Below the pieces are notes generated by a model, which had not been told where the DNA came from, made no database searches, and saw only the letters and a program-made list of their open reading frames with translations. Positions 16,497-23,933 of a stretch of DNA of 23,933 nt are shown here, piece by piece. Position 1 is the stretch's first letter. Each line of letters begins with the position of its first letter. Source of the DNA: Tannerellaceae bacterium (GTDB lineage: Bacteria; Bacteroidota; Bacteroidia; Bacteroidales; Tannerellaceae); the NCBI GenBank assembly GCA_031284275.1, contig JAITAD010000010.1:1-23933 (forward strand), written 5' to 3'. The position numbers and the translations under genes are program-made.

Positions 16497-17189
16497 TTAG
16501 TTGCCGGATGCATCTCCGGCCAAACCCAATTCCAATTTCCGGATGGCAGGGACGAAGAGGTCGTTTTCGACGCGGTTGTGGGAGGCCAGATCGTCTTCGG
16601 TGGCGAAGATGCCGTAAAGGACACTGTTCAGATTATCCGACGCCGTGCCGGAATAATATTTGATGAGCAGGTTTTTCAAATCTTCCATCTTCATTTCTAT
16701 CCTGTCGTGCCGGCGGGTGAAGATAGCGATGTTGTAGTGCGGTTTTTTCTCACCGCTGAGGAGTGCGCGGACGTAGGGGAAGACCGTTTTTTCCTCGTAG
16801 GACATGTGCTTGTGCACTTCGCTGATGTATTCGTCGAAGAAGTTACAGATAGCGAAAAACACTTCCGAGGGACTGTCTTTCAATGCCTCGCCCAGCCTTG
16901 TTCGCAGGCGCGGGAGGCGGAAGTTGAGAAAATAGTTGTGGGCGTTGTGGAGGTAGTTCATGAGGGCCTCGAGCGAGAAGTCCGTACTCGGCACTCCCTC
17001 GGCCAGAAAATTGACCACCGTCAGGAACGTCCGCGTGTCCACCTTGTTCCGGCGACAGACCTCTCCTATGTTACGTTCGCCGAAGCCGAGCGATATGCCG
17101 AAACGCCCCATGACCAACAGCATCGGGTAGTTCCCGCAGATAAGCCCGCTCATGCTGTCGCTTTCCTGATAGATACCTTTCTTGTACAT
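16497..17189 (-). CDS. Hemerythrin HHE-domain protein (RIC/ScdA/YtfE-like)
   Basis: The product has 230 residues. A helical hemerythrin-like domain carries likely di-iron ligands: H81/H84, H126/H128 with E132-E133 in HKHMSYEE, H161, and H204 with E208. RIC/ScdA-type proteins help restore iron-sulfur centres after NO or oxidative damage and can bind oxygen or NO through the di-iron site. The N-terminal 70 residues (around NIGEVCRRNKVDTRTFLTVVNFL) have the position and general shape of the ScdA_N domain but only one cysteine (C45), not the paired cysteines of classical members. The ATG at 17189 is 9 bases after the nadE stop; a Met at residue 13 is an alternative start. It lies between nadE and rpoN. 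The family call is good; the exact function is inferred. Confidence 0.8.
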   Translation of the reverse strand: MYKKGIYQESDSMSGLICGNYPMLLVMGRFGISLGFGERNIGEVCRRNKVDTRTFLTVVNFLAEGVPSTDFSLEALMNYLHNAHNYFLNFRLPRLRTRLGEALKDSPSEVFFAICNFFDEYISEVHKHMSYEEKTVFPYVRALLSGEKKPHYNIAIFTRRHDRIEMKMEDLKNLLIKYYSGTASDNLNSVLYGIFATEDDLASHNRVENDLFVPAIRKLELGLAGDASGN

Positions 17190-17193
17190 GGGG

Positions 17194-17201
17194 CAAACTT
17201 A
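17194..17201 (-). promoter_or_regulatory. Possible internal -7 element overlapping the nadE stop
   Basis: On the minus strand TAAGTTTG matches TAnnTTTG exactly and contains the nadE stop codon. Transcription would begin at or next to the hemerythrin ATG at 17189, giving a leaderless or nearly leaderless message. A chance match is quite possible, and no -33 element was confirmed. Confidence 0.25.
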
Positions 17202-19148
17202 CGAACTTTTCAGTTGTTCCACCTCAGCGAGCCACTCATCGGCGGAGGCATCGCTGGGCATACGCCAATCGCTGCGCGGCGAGAGGCTGATAGAGCCGAC
17301 CTTCGGCCCGTCGGGCAGACAACTGCGTTTGAACTGTTGGTGGAAGAAACGGCGAAAAAAGACGGCCATCCAACGCCGGATGGTCTCGGCATCGTAGACA
17401 CCGTCGAAAGCCTTTTGCGCTAACAGGAAGATTTTTGACGGGCGGGCGCCGAAACGCAGGAAATGGTAGAGAAAGAAATCGTGCAGTTCGTAAGGGCCGA
17501 CGAGGTCTTCCGTCCGTTGTGCGATAACGCCTTCGGCGGAGGTTGGCAGCAGCTCGGGGCTGATGGGAGTGTCGATGATGTCAAGGAGAGTCTGTCGTGT
17601 CGCCTCGTCGGTGCGATGTGTAGCCACCCAGTGTACAAGATGGCGAACGAGCGTTTTGGGGATACCGACATTGACGGCGTACATCGACATGTGGTCTCCG
17701 TTGTAGGTAGCCCATCCGAGCGCCAGTTCCGAGAGGTCGCCCGTCCCTACGACAAGGCCGTTGGCGACGTTGGCGATATCCATGAGTATCTGTGTCCGTT
17801 CCCGCGCCTGAACGTTCTCGAAAGTCGTGTCGTGGTTGTTCGGGTCATGGCCGATGTCATGAAAGTGTACGAGGCAGGCTTGGCGGATGTCTATCTCTTT
17901 CAGGCCGGCGCCGAGCGAGCGGATCAGCTTGACAGCGTTGGCATGGGTACGCTCGCTGGTGCCCGGCCCCGGTAAGGTGACGCCTGTCACTTGTGTGCGC
18001 GGGCGGTGCAACAAGTCGAAAGCCTGCACCGTCACCAACAGCGCAAGGGTGGAGTCCAAGCCGCCAGATACCCCCACGACGGCCGTTGCCACACCCGTAT
18101 GGCGCAGGCGTTGCGCCAATCCGGACACCTGCATCCTGACGATATCTTCCCACCGCTCTTCCGCCCCTTCGGCCGGGATGAAAGGGTGGGGGCTGACTGT
18201 ACGTTCGAGGTGGAAAGGGCGTTGGGCGGAAACTTCGCGGACCTTGGTGTCGATGCGGTGCGGTGGGAGGACGTTGCCTGCCGGTGCGCCGGATTCGGCT
18301 TTGAAGAAAGTAGAGCTTGTCAGCCTGTCGTGCTGTAAGTTTTCAATATCTATCTGGCAGGCGATGAACTGTTCGTCGGTAGAGAAACGTTCGGACTCTT
18401 TGAGTATGACGCCGTTCTCGGCTATCAGAGCATGTCCGGCAAAGACCATGTCGGTCGAAGATTCACCTGTTCCGCAAGAGGTATAGACGTAACCCGCCAG
18501 ACAGCGTGCCGACTGTTGCGCCACGAGTTGCCGTCGATAAGCTTCTTTACCGATCAGCTCATTACTGGCCGAGAGGTTCAGGATGATGTTCGCCCCCCGC
18601 ATCGCCAACCGCGCCGAAGGCGGCGAGGGCGCCCAGAGGTCTTCGCACAGCTCGATGCCGATGATACTGCGACCGACGGCGAACAGCAGGTCACGCCCCA
18701 ACGGATAACTCCGCCGCCCGATTCTCGTTCGCCTCCCCTGTAACTCGGCGGACGGCGTGAACCATCGGCTCTCCTGAAACTCGCCTGCCGAGGGAAGGAA
18801 ACTTTTTGGAACTACACCGAGGATATGTCCGTGCCGAAAGGCGACGGCGGCGTTCGCCAACCCACCCTCCGTACGGAGAGGTGCGCCGACGACGAAGAAC
18901 AGGTCTGTGTCTTTCGTCGTTTCTGCCAAGTGGAGTAACGCTTCTTCGGCACGGTGGAGCAGCGTCTCCTGAGCGAAGAGATCCATGCACGTGTAAGCTG
19001 TCACGCACAACTCCGGAAAAACCAACGCCTGTACTCCTTCGGCTTCTGCACGGTACACCATGGCGGCGATACGCTCCACGTTGTGTGCGCAGTCGGCCAC
19101 CCGAACGTGCGGTACGGTGGCGGCTACCTTGACGAAACCGTAGTCCAT
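17199..19148 (-). CDS. nadE: Glutamine-dependent NAD+ synthetase
   Basis: This enzyme amidates nicotinic acid adenine dinucleotide to NAD+ using glutamine and ATP, the last step of NAD synthesis. The 649-residue product has an N-terminal nitrilase-type glutaminase domain with the triad E46 (FPELCVTAY), K115 (VPKSFLP) and C168 (ELCEDLW). A C-terminal synthetase domain follows, with the PP-loop SGGLDST at 361-367 and the later GTGDLSELALGWATYNGD segment. The two-domain length identifies the glutamine-using form rather than the short ammonia-dependent one. The gene starts 21 bases after the acyl-CoA dehydrogenase stop and ends 9 bases before the hemerythrin-like gene. All key residues are present. 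Confidence 0.96.
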   Translation of the reverse strand: MDYGFVKVAATVPHVRVADCAHNVERIAAMVYRAEAEGVQALVFPELCVTAYTCMDLFAQETLLHRAEEALLHLAETTKDTDLFFVVGAPLRTEGGLANAAVAFRHGHILGVVPKSFLPSAGEFQESRWFTPSAELQGRRTRIGRRSYPLGRDLLFAVGRSIIGIELCEDLWAPSPPSARLAMRGANIILNLSASNELIGKEAYRRQLVAQQSARCLAGYVYTSCGTGESSTDMVFAGHALIAENGVILKESERFSTDEQFIACQIDIENLQHDRLTSSTFFKAESGAPAGNVLPPHRIDTKVREVSAQRPFHLERTVSPHPFIPAEGAEERWEDIVRMQVSGLAQRLRHTGVATAVVGVSGGLDSTLALLVTVQAFDLLHRPRTQVTGVTLPGPGTSERTHANAVKLIRSLGAGLKEIDIRQACLVHFHDIGHDPNNHDTTFENVQARERTQILMDIANVANGLVVGTGDLSELALGWATYNGDHMSMYAVNVGIPKTLVRHLVHWVATHRTDEATRQTLLDIIDTPISPELLPTSAEGVIAQRTEDLVGPYELHDFFLYHFLRFGARPSKIFLLAQKAFDGVYDAETIRRWMAVFFRRFFHQQFKRSCLPDGPKVGSISLSPRSDWRMPSDASADEWLAEVEQLKSS

Positions 19149-19169
19149 CGTGCCCTCCCTTGCGGATGG

Positions 19170-20882
19170 TTAGGCTTTGCGGAAATGGGGAAGCAACGTC
19201 GTGGCATCGCCGGAATGGGTGATGTAACTCTTGATGGCGTCTACTTCGGCCTGCCCGTAAGCAATGTAGGCGATGGCTGAGGGGAGGAAACGCTCGTCGC
19301 TGTCGGCGTCCTTTACCAACAGATGGCCGAAGACGCAATGAGCGGCTGCCTCCACGAGCCGACGCGAATGGAAAGTGATCCATTCGTCATCCTTCGTTTC
19401 TGTGACCTCCTTCACCAACTTTTCGTAAATATCCGTCATCGTTTTCAGGCGGCTGCGCAGATCGGCGAGTTCGGGGCGGCAGGCGACCTGCTCATATTCG
19501 CGCAGTACTTCGAGGTAGAAGCCGTTGGTCACGTAACGGATGGCAGCCACGACTTGCAGTTGCGTCGTTCCCTCGTAGATGCTCGTGATGCGGGCGTCGC
19601 GATAGAGGCGTTCGCAAGCGTAGTCTTTCATAAAACCGGATCCGCCGTGTATCTGGATGGCGTCGTAAGCATTACGGTTGGCATATTCAGAGGAGATGCC
19701 TTTGCCCATAGGGGTGAAAGCGTCGGCCAGACGGCTGTATTTCTTGAGTTCGGCTTTTTCTTCGGCGGTCAGCTTGCGTTCGCGGGCGATATCTTCCAAC
19801 GCTTTGTAGATGTCTACGAAACGCGCCGTCTCGTAGAGCATGGAACGGGAGGCATCGGTACGGGCGCGCATGAGCGTCAATATCTCGTATATCGGGGGGA
19901 ACTCGATGATGGCCTTGCCGAATTGCCGGCGTTCGCGAGCGTAAACATAAGCTTCGCGGTAAGCGGCTTCGCTCAGGCCTACTGACTGGGCGATGATACC
20001 CAGACGTGCGCCGTTCATGAGCGCCATGACATATTTTATCAACCCTAACCGGCGTTCGCCGCACAGCTCGGCGTGTGCGTTTTTGTAGACCAACTCGCAC
20101 GTAGGCGACCCTTTTATCCCCAACTTGTTCTCAATGCGGCGGACGTTGACGCCACCCTGGCGTTTGTCGTAGATGAACATCGACAGCCCGCGGCCGTCTT
20201 TCGTGCCCTCTTCCGAACGTGCGAGCACGAGATGAATGTCGGAATCGCCGTTGGTGATGAAACGTTTGACGCCGTTGAGCAGCCAGCAGCCGTCTTTTTC
20301 AGACCACGTAGCCCGAAGGGCGACGGCTTGGAGGTCGGAACCGGCATCCGGCTCGGTAAGGTCCATCGACATCGTTTCTCCGGAACAGACGCGAGGGATG
20401 AAACGTTGGCGCTGGTCTTCGTTACCGAACTCGTAAAGTGTCTCGGCACAGTCCTGTAACCCCCAGAGGTTCTCGAAACCGGCGTCGGCGCGCGACACCA
20501 GATCGGCTACCATAATATAAGGTACGATGGGGAAGTTGAGGCCGCCGTATCGGCGTGGCATGGCGATGCCCGACAATCCGGCATGGCGTACGGCGTCGAG
20601 GTTGCGTTGCGTGCCGGAAGGATAGGTGACACGGCCGTTCGTTACCGTCGGGCCTTCGTGGTCTACCTCTTCGGCATTGGCGGCTATCGTTTCCGCACAA
20701 ATCTCACCCACGATTTCCAGTACTCTGTCGTAGCTGTCCATCGCATCTTCAAAGTTCTGGGGGGCATAGTCTACCGTCGCTTTGTCGGCGAAATCCCGCT
20801 CTTTAAGCTCCACGATGCGGCGCATGAGCGGATGTTGCAGATGGTGTCGGTATTCGTGCGTATCCAAGTAGTAATTTGCCAT
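19170..20882 (-). CDS. Acyl-CoA dehydrogenase, long form
   Basis: The product has 570 residues, longer than the usual 380-residue enzymes. The FAD-binding mid-domain carries LTEPDAGSDLQA (175-186). The C-terminal helical domain has RRQFGKAI (318-325), IHGGSGFMKDYACERLYRD (411-429) and YEGTTQLQ, where E437 is the predicted catalytic base. About 130 residues beyond this are an additional helical domain, as in long FadE5-type or C-terminally extended dehydrogenases. The enzyme introduces a 2,3-double bond in an acyl-CoA (or reduces an enoyl-CoA) using FAD, with electrons passed to or from ETF. The etfA-etfB genes lie just upstream (gap 11 bases), strongly suggesting they are its partners. Substrate chain length cannot be read from sequence; no neighbouring thiolase, crotonase or hydroxyacyl-CoA gene is in the window. 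Confidence 0.92.
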   Translation of the reverse strand: MANYYLDTHEYRHHLQHPLMRRIVELKERDFADKATVDYAPQNFEDAMDSYDRVLEIVGEICAETIAANAEEVDHEGPTVTNGRVTYPSGTQRNLDAVRHAGLSGIAMPRRYGGLNFPIVPYIMVADLVSRADAGFENLWGLQDCAETLYEFGNEDQRQRFIPRVCSGETMSMDLTEPDAGSDLQAVALRATWSEKDGCWLLNGVKRFITNGDSDIHLVLARSEEGTKDGRGLSMFIYDKRQGGVNVRRIENKLGIKGSPTCELVYKNAHAELCGERRLGLIKYVMALMNGARLGIIAQSVGLSEAAYREAYVYARERRQFGKAIIEFPPIYEILTLMRARTDASRSMLYETARFVDIYKALEDIARERKLTAEEKAELKKYSRLADAFTPMGKGISSEYANRNAYDAIQIHGGSGFMKDYACERLYRDARITSIYEGTTQLQVVAAIRYVTNGFYLEVLREYEQVACRPELADLRSRLKTMTDIYEKLVKEVTETKDDEWITFHSRRLVEAAAHCVFGHLLVKDADSDERFLPSAIAYIAYGQAEVDAIKSYITHSGDATTLLPHFRKA

Positions 20883-20893
20883 CGTTCTCAGTT

Positions 20894-21913
20894 TTATTTG
20901 GTGTTCTTCTTGTAATATTTGATCATTTTGGGGAGAACATCTTCCACCGTCCCCGTGATGACGTAGTCGGCGATGGCGTTGATGGGAGCGGCGGGGTCAC
21001 TGTTTACCGAGATGATAATGGCGCTCTCCTGCATCCCTGCGATATGCTGTATTTGTCCCGATATGCCGCAGGCGATGTACAGCTTGGGGCGCACGGTGAC
21101 ACCCGTTTGCCCGATTTGTCGGTCATGCTCGGCGAAACCGGCATCCACGGCGGCACGTGAGGCGCCGACTTCTCCGCCGATGACGCCCGCCAGCTCGTGG
21201 AGCAGCCCGAACCCCTCTTTCGAACCTACGCCGTAACCGCCTGCTATGATAATAGGTGCGCCCTTGATATTGGCCTTGCTCTTCTCCATCCGACGGCTGA
21301 TAACTTCGACGGCGAAGTCCGTTGCCGTGACATACTGTTGCACTTCGTGGTGCACAACCGTCCCCTTGTGTCGGGCATCGAAAATCTCTTTCTTCATCAC
21401 CCCTTCGCGGACGGTAGCCATCTGGGGGCGACATTCGGGATTGACGATCGTCGCCACGATGTTGCCTCCGAAAGCAGGACGTATTTGGTAGAGGAGGTTG
21501 TGATAGGCTTTACCTTCCTTTTTCTCTTCATGGTCGCCGATTTCCAGTGCGGTGCAGTCGGCCGTCAGTCCGCTGCCTAATGCCGAAGATACGCGTGGCC
21601 CCAAGTCGCGCCCGATGCAGGTAGCGCCCATAAGGGCAATCTGCGGCTTCTCTTCGCCGAACAGCTTGACCAGAATGGCGGTATGCGGGAGGGAGGTGTA
21701 TGGATAGAGACGTTTGTCGTCGAAGAGGTGCAGTTTGTCTACCCCGTAGGGGAAGACCTGCTCCCCGATACGTTCCAATCCGCTGCCGATAGCTATGGCC
21801 TCAAGGGCGCATCCTAACGTCGTGGCCAGCGTACGGCCTTTGGTGAGCAGTTCGAGGCTCACGTCGGCCACCACTCCTTCTTCTATTTCGCAATATACAA
21901 AGAGGTTGTTCAT
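20894..21913 (-). CDS. etfA: Electron transfer flavoprotein alpha subunit
   Basis: The product has 339 residues with an N-terminal ETF domain, then the FAD-binding C-terminal domain carrying AGGYGVGSKEGFGLLHEL (224-241), GASRAAVDAG (250-259), Q-x-GQTG-x-TVRP (266-276) and ACGISGQIQH (281-290). The last part, NSDPAAPINAIADY, is also typical. EtfA holds FAD and, with EtfB, shuttles electrons between acyl-CoA dehydrogenases and the membrane or other carriers. It follows etfB by 16 bases and precedes the dehydrogenase by 11. Whether this pair is a simple carrier or a flavin-bifurcating type cannot be decided by eye. Confidence 0.95.
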   Translation of the reverse strand: MNNLFVYCEIEEGVVADVSLELLTKGRTLATTLGCALEAIAIGSGLERIGEQVFPYGVDKLHLFDDKRLYPYTSLPHTAILVKLFGEEKPQIALMGATCIGRDLGPRVSSALGSGLTADCTALEIGDHEEKKEGKAYHNLLYQIRPAFGGNIVATIVNPECRPQMATVREGVMKKEIFDARHKGTVVHHEVQQYVTATDFAVEVISRRMEKSKANIKGAPIIIAGGYGVGSKEGFGLLHELAGVIGGEVGASRAAVDAGFAEHDRQIGQTGVTVRPKLYIACGISGQIQHIAGMQESAIIISVNSDPAAPINAIADYVITGTVEDVLPKMIKYYKKNTK

Positions 21914-21929
21914 CGTTCTGTATCTGTGT

Positions 21930-22805
21930 TTATCCTATCGTATGATTGGAGATGAGTTCTTTCATGAGGTCGTCGATGGCCGTATCGGTGGCTTCGAGAG
22001 TAAGGTTCTCTTTGGCTTGGAAGACGACGTTCTCTATCTTTTTCACCTTTGTCGGAGAGCCGGAGAGGCCGCAGAGGGTGGTGTCGGCTTGCACGTCATC
22101 GACACTCCACTCCGTGATGTTGAGGTAGCTTCGGTTTTGGTACAGTTCGGGGAAAGTTACGCCATCCTCTTCTTTCTTTTCGGTCTCCGTACGGGCGTAT
22201 TTATACTTCTGCACATGTTTGGCGTTACGGGGGCGACATGCGGCGGCACTGCCGTTCACCGTCACTACGGCAGGCAGGCGGCAGGATACCACTTCCGTAC
22301 CCCGTTCGAGACGGCGTTTGACGGTAGCCTTACCGTCGGCGATGCCGAGGATCTCTTCGGCGTAGGTGACCTGTGGCAGGCCGATTTTCTCGGCCACCTG
22401 TGGGCCTACTTGCGCCGTGTCTCCGTCAATAGCTTGGCGTCCACAGAGGATCAGGTCGTAACGGCCGATTTTCTTGACGGCCGTCGCCAAGGCGTAGGAG
22501 GTCGCCAGCGTGTCGGCGCCGGCAAAGGCGCGCCCGCTGAGGAGGAAGCCGCCGTCGGCGCCGCGGAAAAGCCCTTCGCGAATAATGTCAGCCGCTCGCG
22601 AAGGCCCCATGGTAAGCAGAGATACCGTTGTGCCCGGATGGGCTTCTTTGAGGCGCAGGGCCTGCTCCAGAGCGTTCAAATCTTCGGGGTTGAAGATGGC
22701 CGGCAGTGCGGCGCGATTCACGGTACCGTCCTCTTTCATGGCATCTTTGCCGACGTTCCTCGTATCGGGCACCTGTTTAGCTAAGACAATAATATTCAAT
22801 ACCAT
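21930..22805 (-). CDS. etfB: Electron transfer flavoprotein beta subunit
   Basis: The product has 291 residues, beginning MVLNIIVLAKQVPDTRNVG with FNPEDLNALEQALRLKE following. It contains the AMP/FAD-binding Rossmann-like ETF domain (LLTMGPSRAADIIREGLFRGADGG, and LILCGRQAIDGDTAQVGPQVAEKIG). EtfB partners EtfA. It is the first gene of the minus-strand run that continues to rpoN, with a -7 promoter element about 50 bases upstream. Length is slightly above the usual 250-265 residues because of an insertion around residues 210-225 (ARTETEKKEEDGV). Confidence 0.95.
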   Translation of the reverse strand: MVLNIIVLAKQVPDTRNVGKDAMKEDGTVNRAALPAIFNPEDLNALEQALRLKEAHPGTTVSLLTMGPSRAADIIREGLFRGADGGFLLSGRAFAGADTLATSYALATAVKKIGRYDLILCGRQAIDGDTAQVGPQVAEKIGLPQVTYAEEILGIADGKATVKRRLERGTEVVSCRLPAVVTVNGSAAACRPRNAKHVQKYKYARTETEKKEEDGVTFPELYQNRSYLNITEWSVDDVQADTTLCGLSGSPTKVKKIENVVFQAKENLTLEATDTAIDDLMKELISNHTIG

Positions 22806-22857
22806 ACTGTGCTTTTTATTACTTCGCTTTTATCCCTTGTGTCCCTTTAATCGGCCG

Positions 22858-22865
22858 CAAAGATA
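22858..22865 (-). promoter_or_regulatory. -7 promoter element of the etfB-to-rpoN operon
   Basis: On the minus strand TATCTTTG is an exact TAnnTTTG match, placed to give a leader of about 45 bases before the etfB ATG at 22805. No clear -33 TTTG lies at the usual distance; the upstream sequence is purine-rich. Confidence 0.55.
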
Positions 22866-22910
22866 ACTTTTTCCCTTAACCCCGACCCATAATTTTTTTG
22901 CGGGTAAGGT

Positions 22911-22940
22911 GTTGTACATCTGGAAAAGGGATTAACTTCG
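22911..22940 (+). promoter_or_regulatory. Candidate promoter for the BspA-like gene
   Basis: On the plus strand GTTG (22911-22914), an 18-base spacer and TAACTTCG (22933-22940), one base off TAnnTTTG, lie about 58 bases before the ATG at 22998. It sits back to back with the etfB promoter in the 192-base divergent gap. Confidence 0.35.
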
Positions 22941-22997
22941 CGGCGAGTTATGGCTTGATTAGTGTCTTGTTAAAGTATACTATAGCATATTGAAACG

Positions 22998-23933
22998 ATG
23001 AAGCAAGTAGCATCTCTTCTCCTCGCCTCCGTGTTCGCCCTTATTCCGGCAGTGTCGGGCTATGCGGTTCCTTACGAATCGCCGACAACAACCCCCACGA
23101 AAACAGCGGATGGTTACTACGATATTACCCCTTCCGGTGGCGGGATTGAACTTCGTTACGAGGTTATTCAGGAATCCGTTGATGGAAATGAGGGGAAACT
23201 TGCCGTTATAGCCAAAAATTATGCGCAAGACGTACCGGCTTATGGAATTATGGGTTCATTATATATCCCTGCGGGGTTTGAGTGGACAGAAAACTCGGAG
23301 CAAAAGAAGTACGCAGTCACGAAAATCAGCTCGAGGGCTTTCTGGAAATGTGTTATCACGCACGTAACTTTCGCTGATGATTCAAAGGTAGACACCATTG
23401 ATAGTTATGCCTTTTACGAATGTATGGGTCTATCGAAGATTTCTTTGGAAAATACGGGGGAGGGAGTCTTTCCCACATCTCTGAAAGCGATAGGTGCGCA
23501 CGCTTTCGTCGGGACAAAATTGGGGGGAGATATCAATATTTCGGGAAGTATTGAGCATATCGGCCCCGCTTTTCAAGGGACGCAGATATCATCTTTGCTT
23601 ATAAGAAAGCAAGAAGGGGGGGCTTTGGAGATTCTTGCGGATGCTTTCGCTGATTGTGGAAGCTTAACATTGGTTGGAATTGAAGCTGTCGGTGGTACGT
23701 CGGTATCCATCAAGAGCGGCGCTTTTGTACGATCAGCGCCAAATGGTAATGGTGTGTCGAGTAGTCTTACCCTCTTTGATGTGTCGGTTGAGGAGGGGGC
23801 ATTCACCGGTTCAAACTTTACCCAACTTGTTTTTGAAGGACATAAGGATGTTGCGATAGCAGTAAAGGCAGGTACTTTTTCAGGGTTGTCCAAAGTGGTT
23901 TCTGCCGATTTCGCCGGCAATATTCTCTTCAAA
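22998..23933 (+). CDS. BspA-like leucine-rich-repeat surface protein, 5' part (runs off right edge)
   Basis: The frame is open from the ATG at 22998 to the end of the window (312 codons, no stop). The N-terminus is a signal peptide (MKQVASLLLASVFALIPAVSGYA). Repeats of the LRR_5/BspA (Treponema pallidum) type then appear: KISSRAFWKCVITHVTFAD, IDSYAFYECMGLSKISLEN, IGAHAFVG, ILADAFADCGSLTLVGIE, IKSGAF and VEEGAFTG. Each has the typical AF-x-x-C/G-x-x-L pattern. Such proteins are secreted or surface-bound in Bacteroidales and mediate adhesion to host proteins or other bacteria. The sequence is visibly AT-richer than the ETF block beside it. The C-terminus, where an anchoring or secretion domain would lie, is not in the window. 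The gene is divergent from etfB. Confidence 0.85.
   Translation, partial: MKQVASLLLASVFALIPAVSGYAVPYESPTTTPTKTADGYYDITPSGGGIELRYEVIQESVDGNEGKLAVIAKNYAQDVPAYGIMGSLYIPAGFEWTENSEQKKYAVTKISSRAFWKCVITHVTFADDSKVDTIDSYAFYECMGLSKISLENTGEGVFPTSLKAIGAHAFVGTKLGGDINISGSIEHIGPAFQGTQISSLLIRKQEGGALEILADAFADCGSLTLVGIEAVGGTSVSIKSGAFVRSAPNGNGVSSSLTLFDVSVEEGAFTGSNFTQLVFEGHKDVAIAVKAGTFSGLSKVVSADFAGNILFK

Noticed and set aside
21795..22784. A 329-codon plus-strand frame opposite etfB
   Set aside because: Antisense shadow of a well-defined ETF subunit; no domain evidence.
22951..22970. Possible sigma-54 -24/-12 site before the BspA-like gene (TGGCTTG...TCTTG)
   Set aside because: The GG is present but the GC expected at -12 is missing at the required spacing.

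Overview
This window looks like a chromosome segment from a member of the Bacteroidota, most likely order Bacteroidales. Three things point that way. The ribosomal protein L34 gene has a Bacteroidetes-type sequence. Several upstream regions carry the phylum's characteristic -7 promoter element, TAnnTTTG. The right edge holds a BspA-type leucine-rich-repeat surface protein. Genus cannot be fixed from sequence alone. Coding density is high and no stretch over about 200 bases lacks a gene. I see no rRNA, tRNA, insertion sequence, CRISPR array or prophage.

Left block (1-6284, plus strand): the 3' part of glutamate synthase large subunit (gltB), then rpmH (L34), a membrane-anchored protein made of two PASTA domains, a RluD-type pseudouridine synthase, D-alanine-D-alanine ligase and a PlsC-like acyltransferase. 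The genes are packed with gaps of a few bases or small overlaps. The block combines translation (L34, rRNA modification) with envelope construction (PASTA, Ddl, acyltransferase). It ends in an 11-bp hairpin that overlaps the last stop codon and probably also terminates the convergent operon.

Middle block (6322-14998, minus strand) has three transcription groups. First, a secreted protein of unknown function with a clear twofold internal duplication sits just upstream of an M13 metallopeptidase lipoprotein. Second, a compact ruvX-def-7TM/HD phosphohydrolase cluster has two 4-base ATGA overlaps. Third, an AlbA_2/HATPase-type regulator has its own promoter, and its linker to the C-terminal winged helix is an expanded degenerate heptapeptide repeat (consensus xxxGIVN).

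Right block (15012-22865, minus strand) is one run of six genes with gaps of 9-24 bases: etfB, etfA, a long acyl-CoA dehydrogenase, glutamine-dependent NAD synthetase, a hemerythrin-like (RIC/ScdA-like) protein and rpoN (sigma-54). A -7 element lies upstream of etfB. The run couples flavin-linked acyl-CoA redox chemistry with NAD synthesis, an iron-centre/oxygen or NO stress protein and an alternative sigma factor. Divergent to it, a secreted BspA-like leucine-rich-repeat gene runs off the right edge.

The least explained items are the heptapeptide-repeat linker, the duplicated secreted protein next to the peptidase, and the placement of hemerythrin and rpoN at the end of the ETF/acyl-CoA dehydrogenase run.
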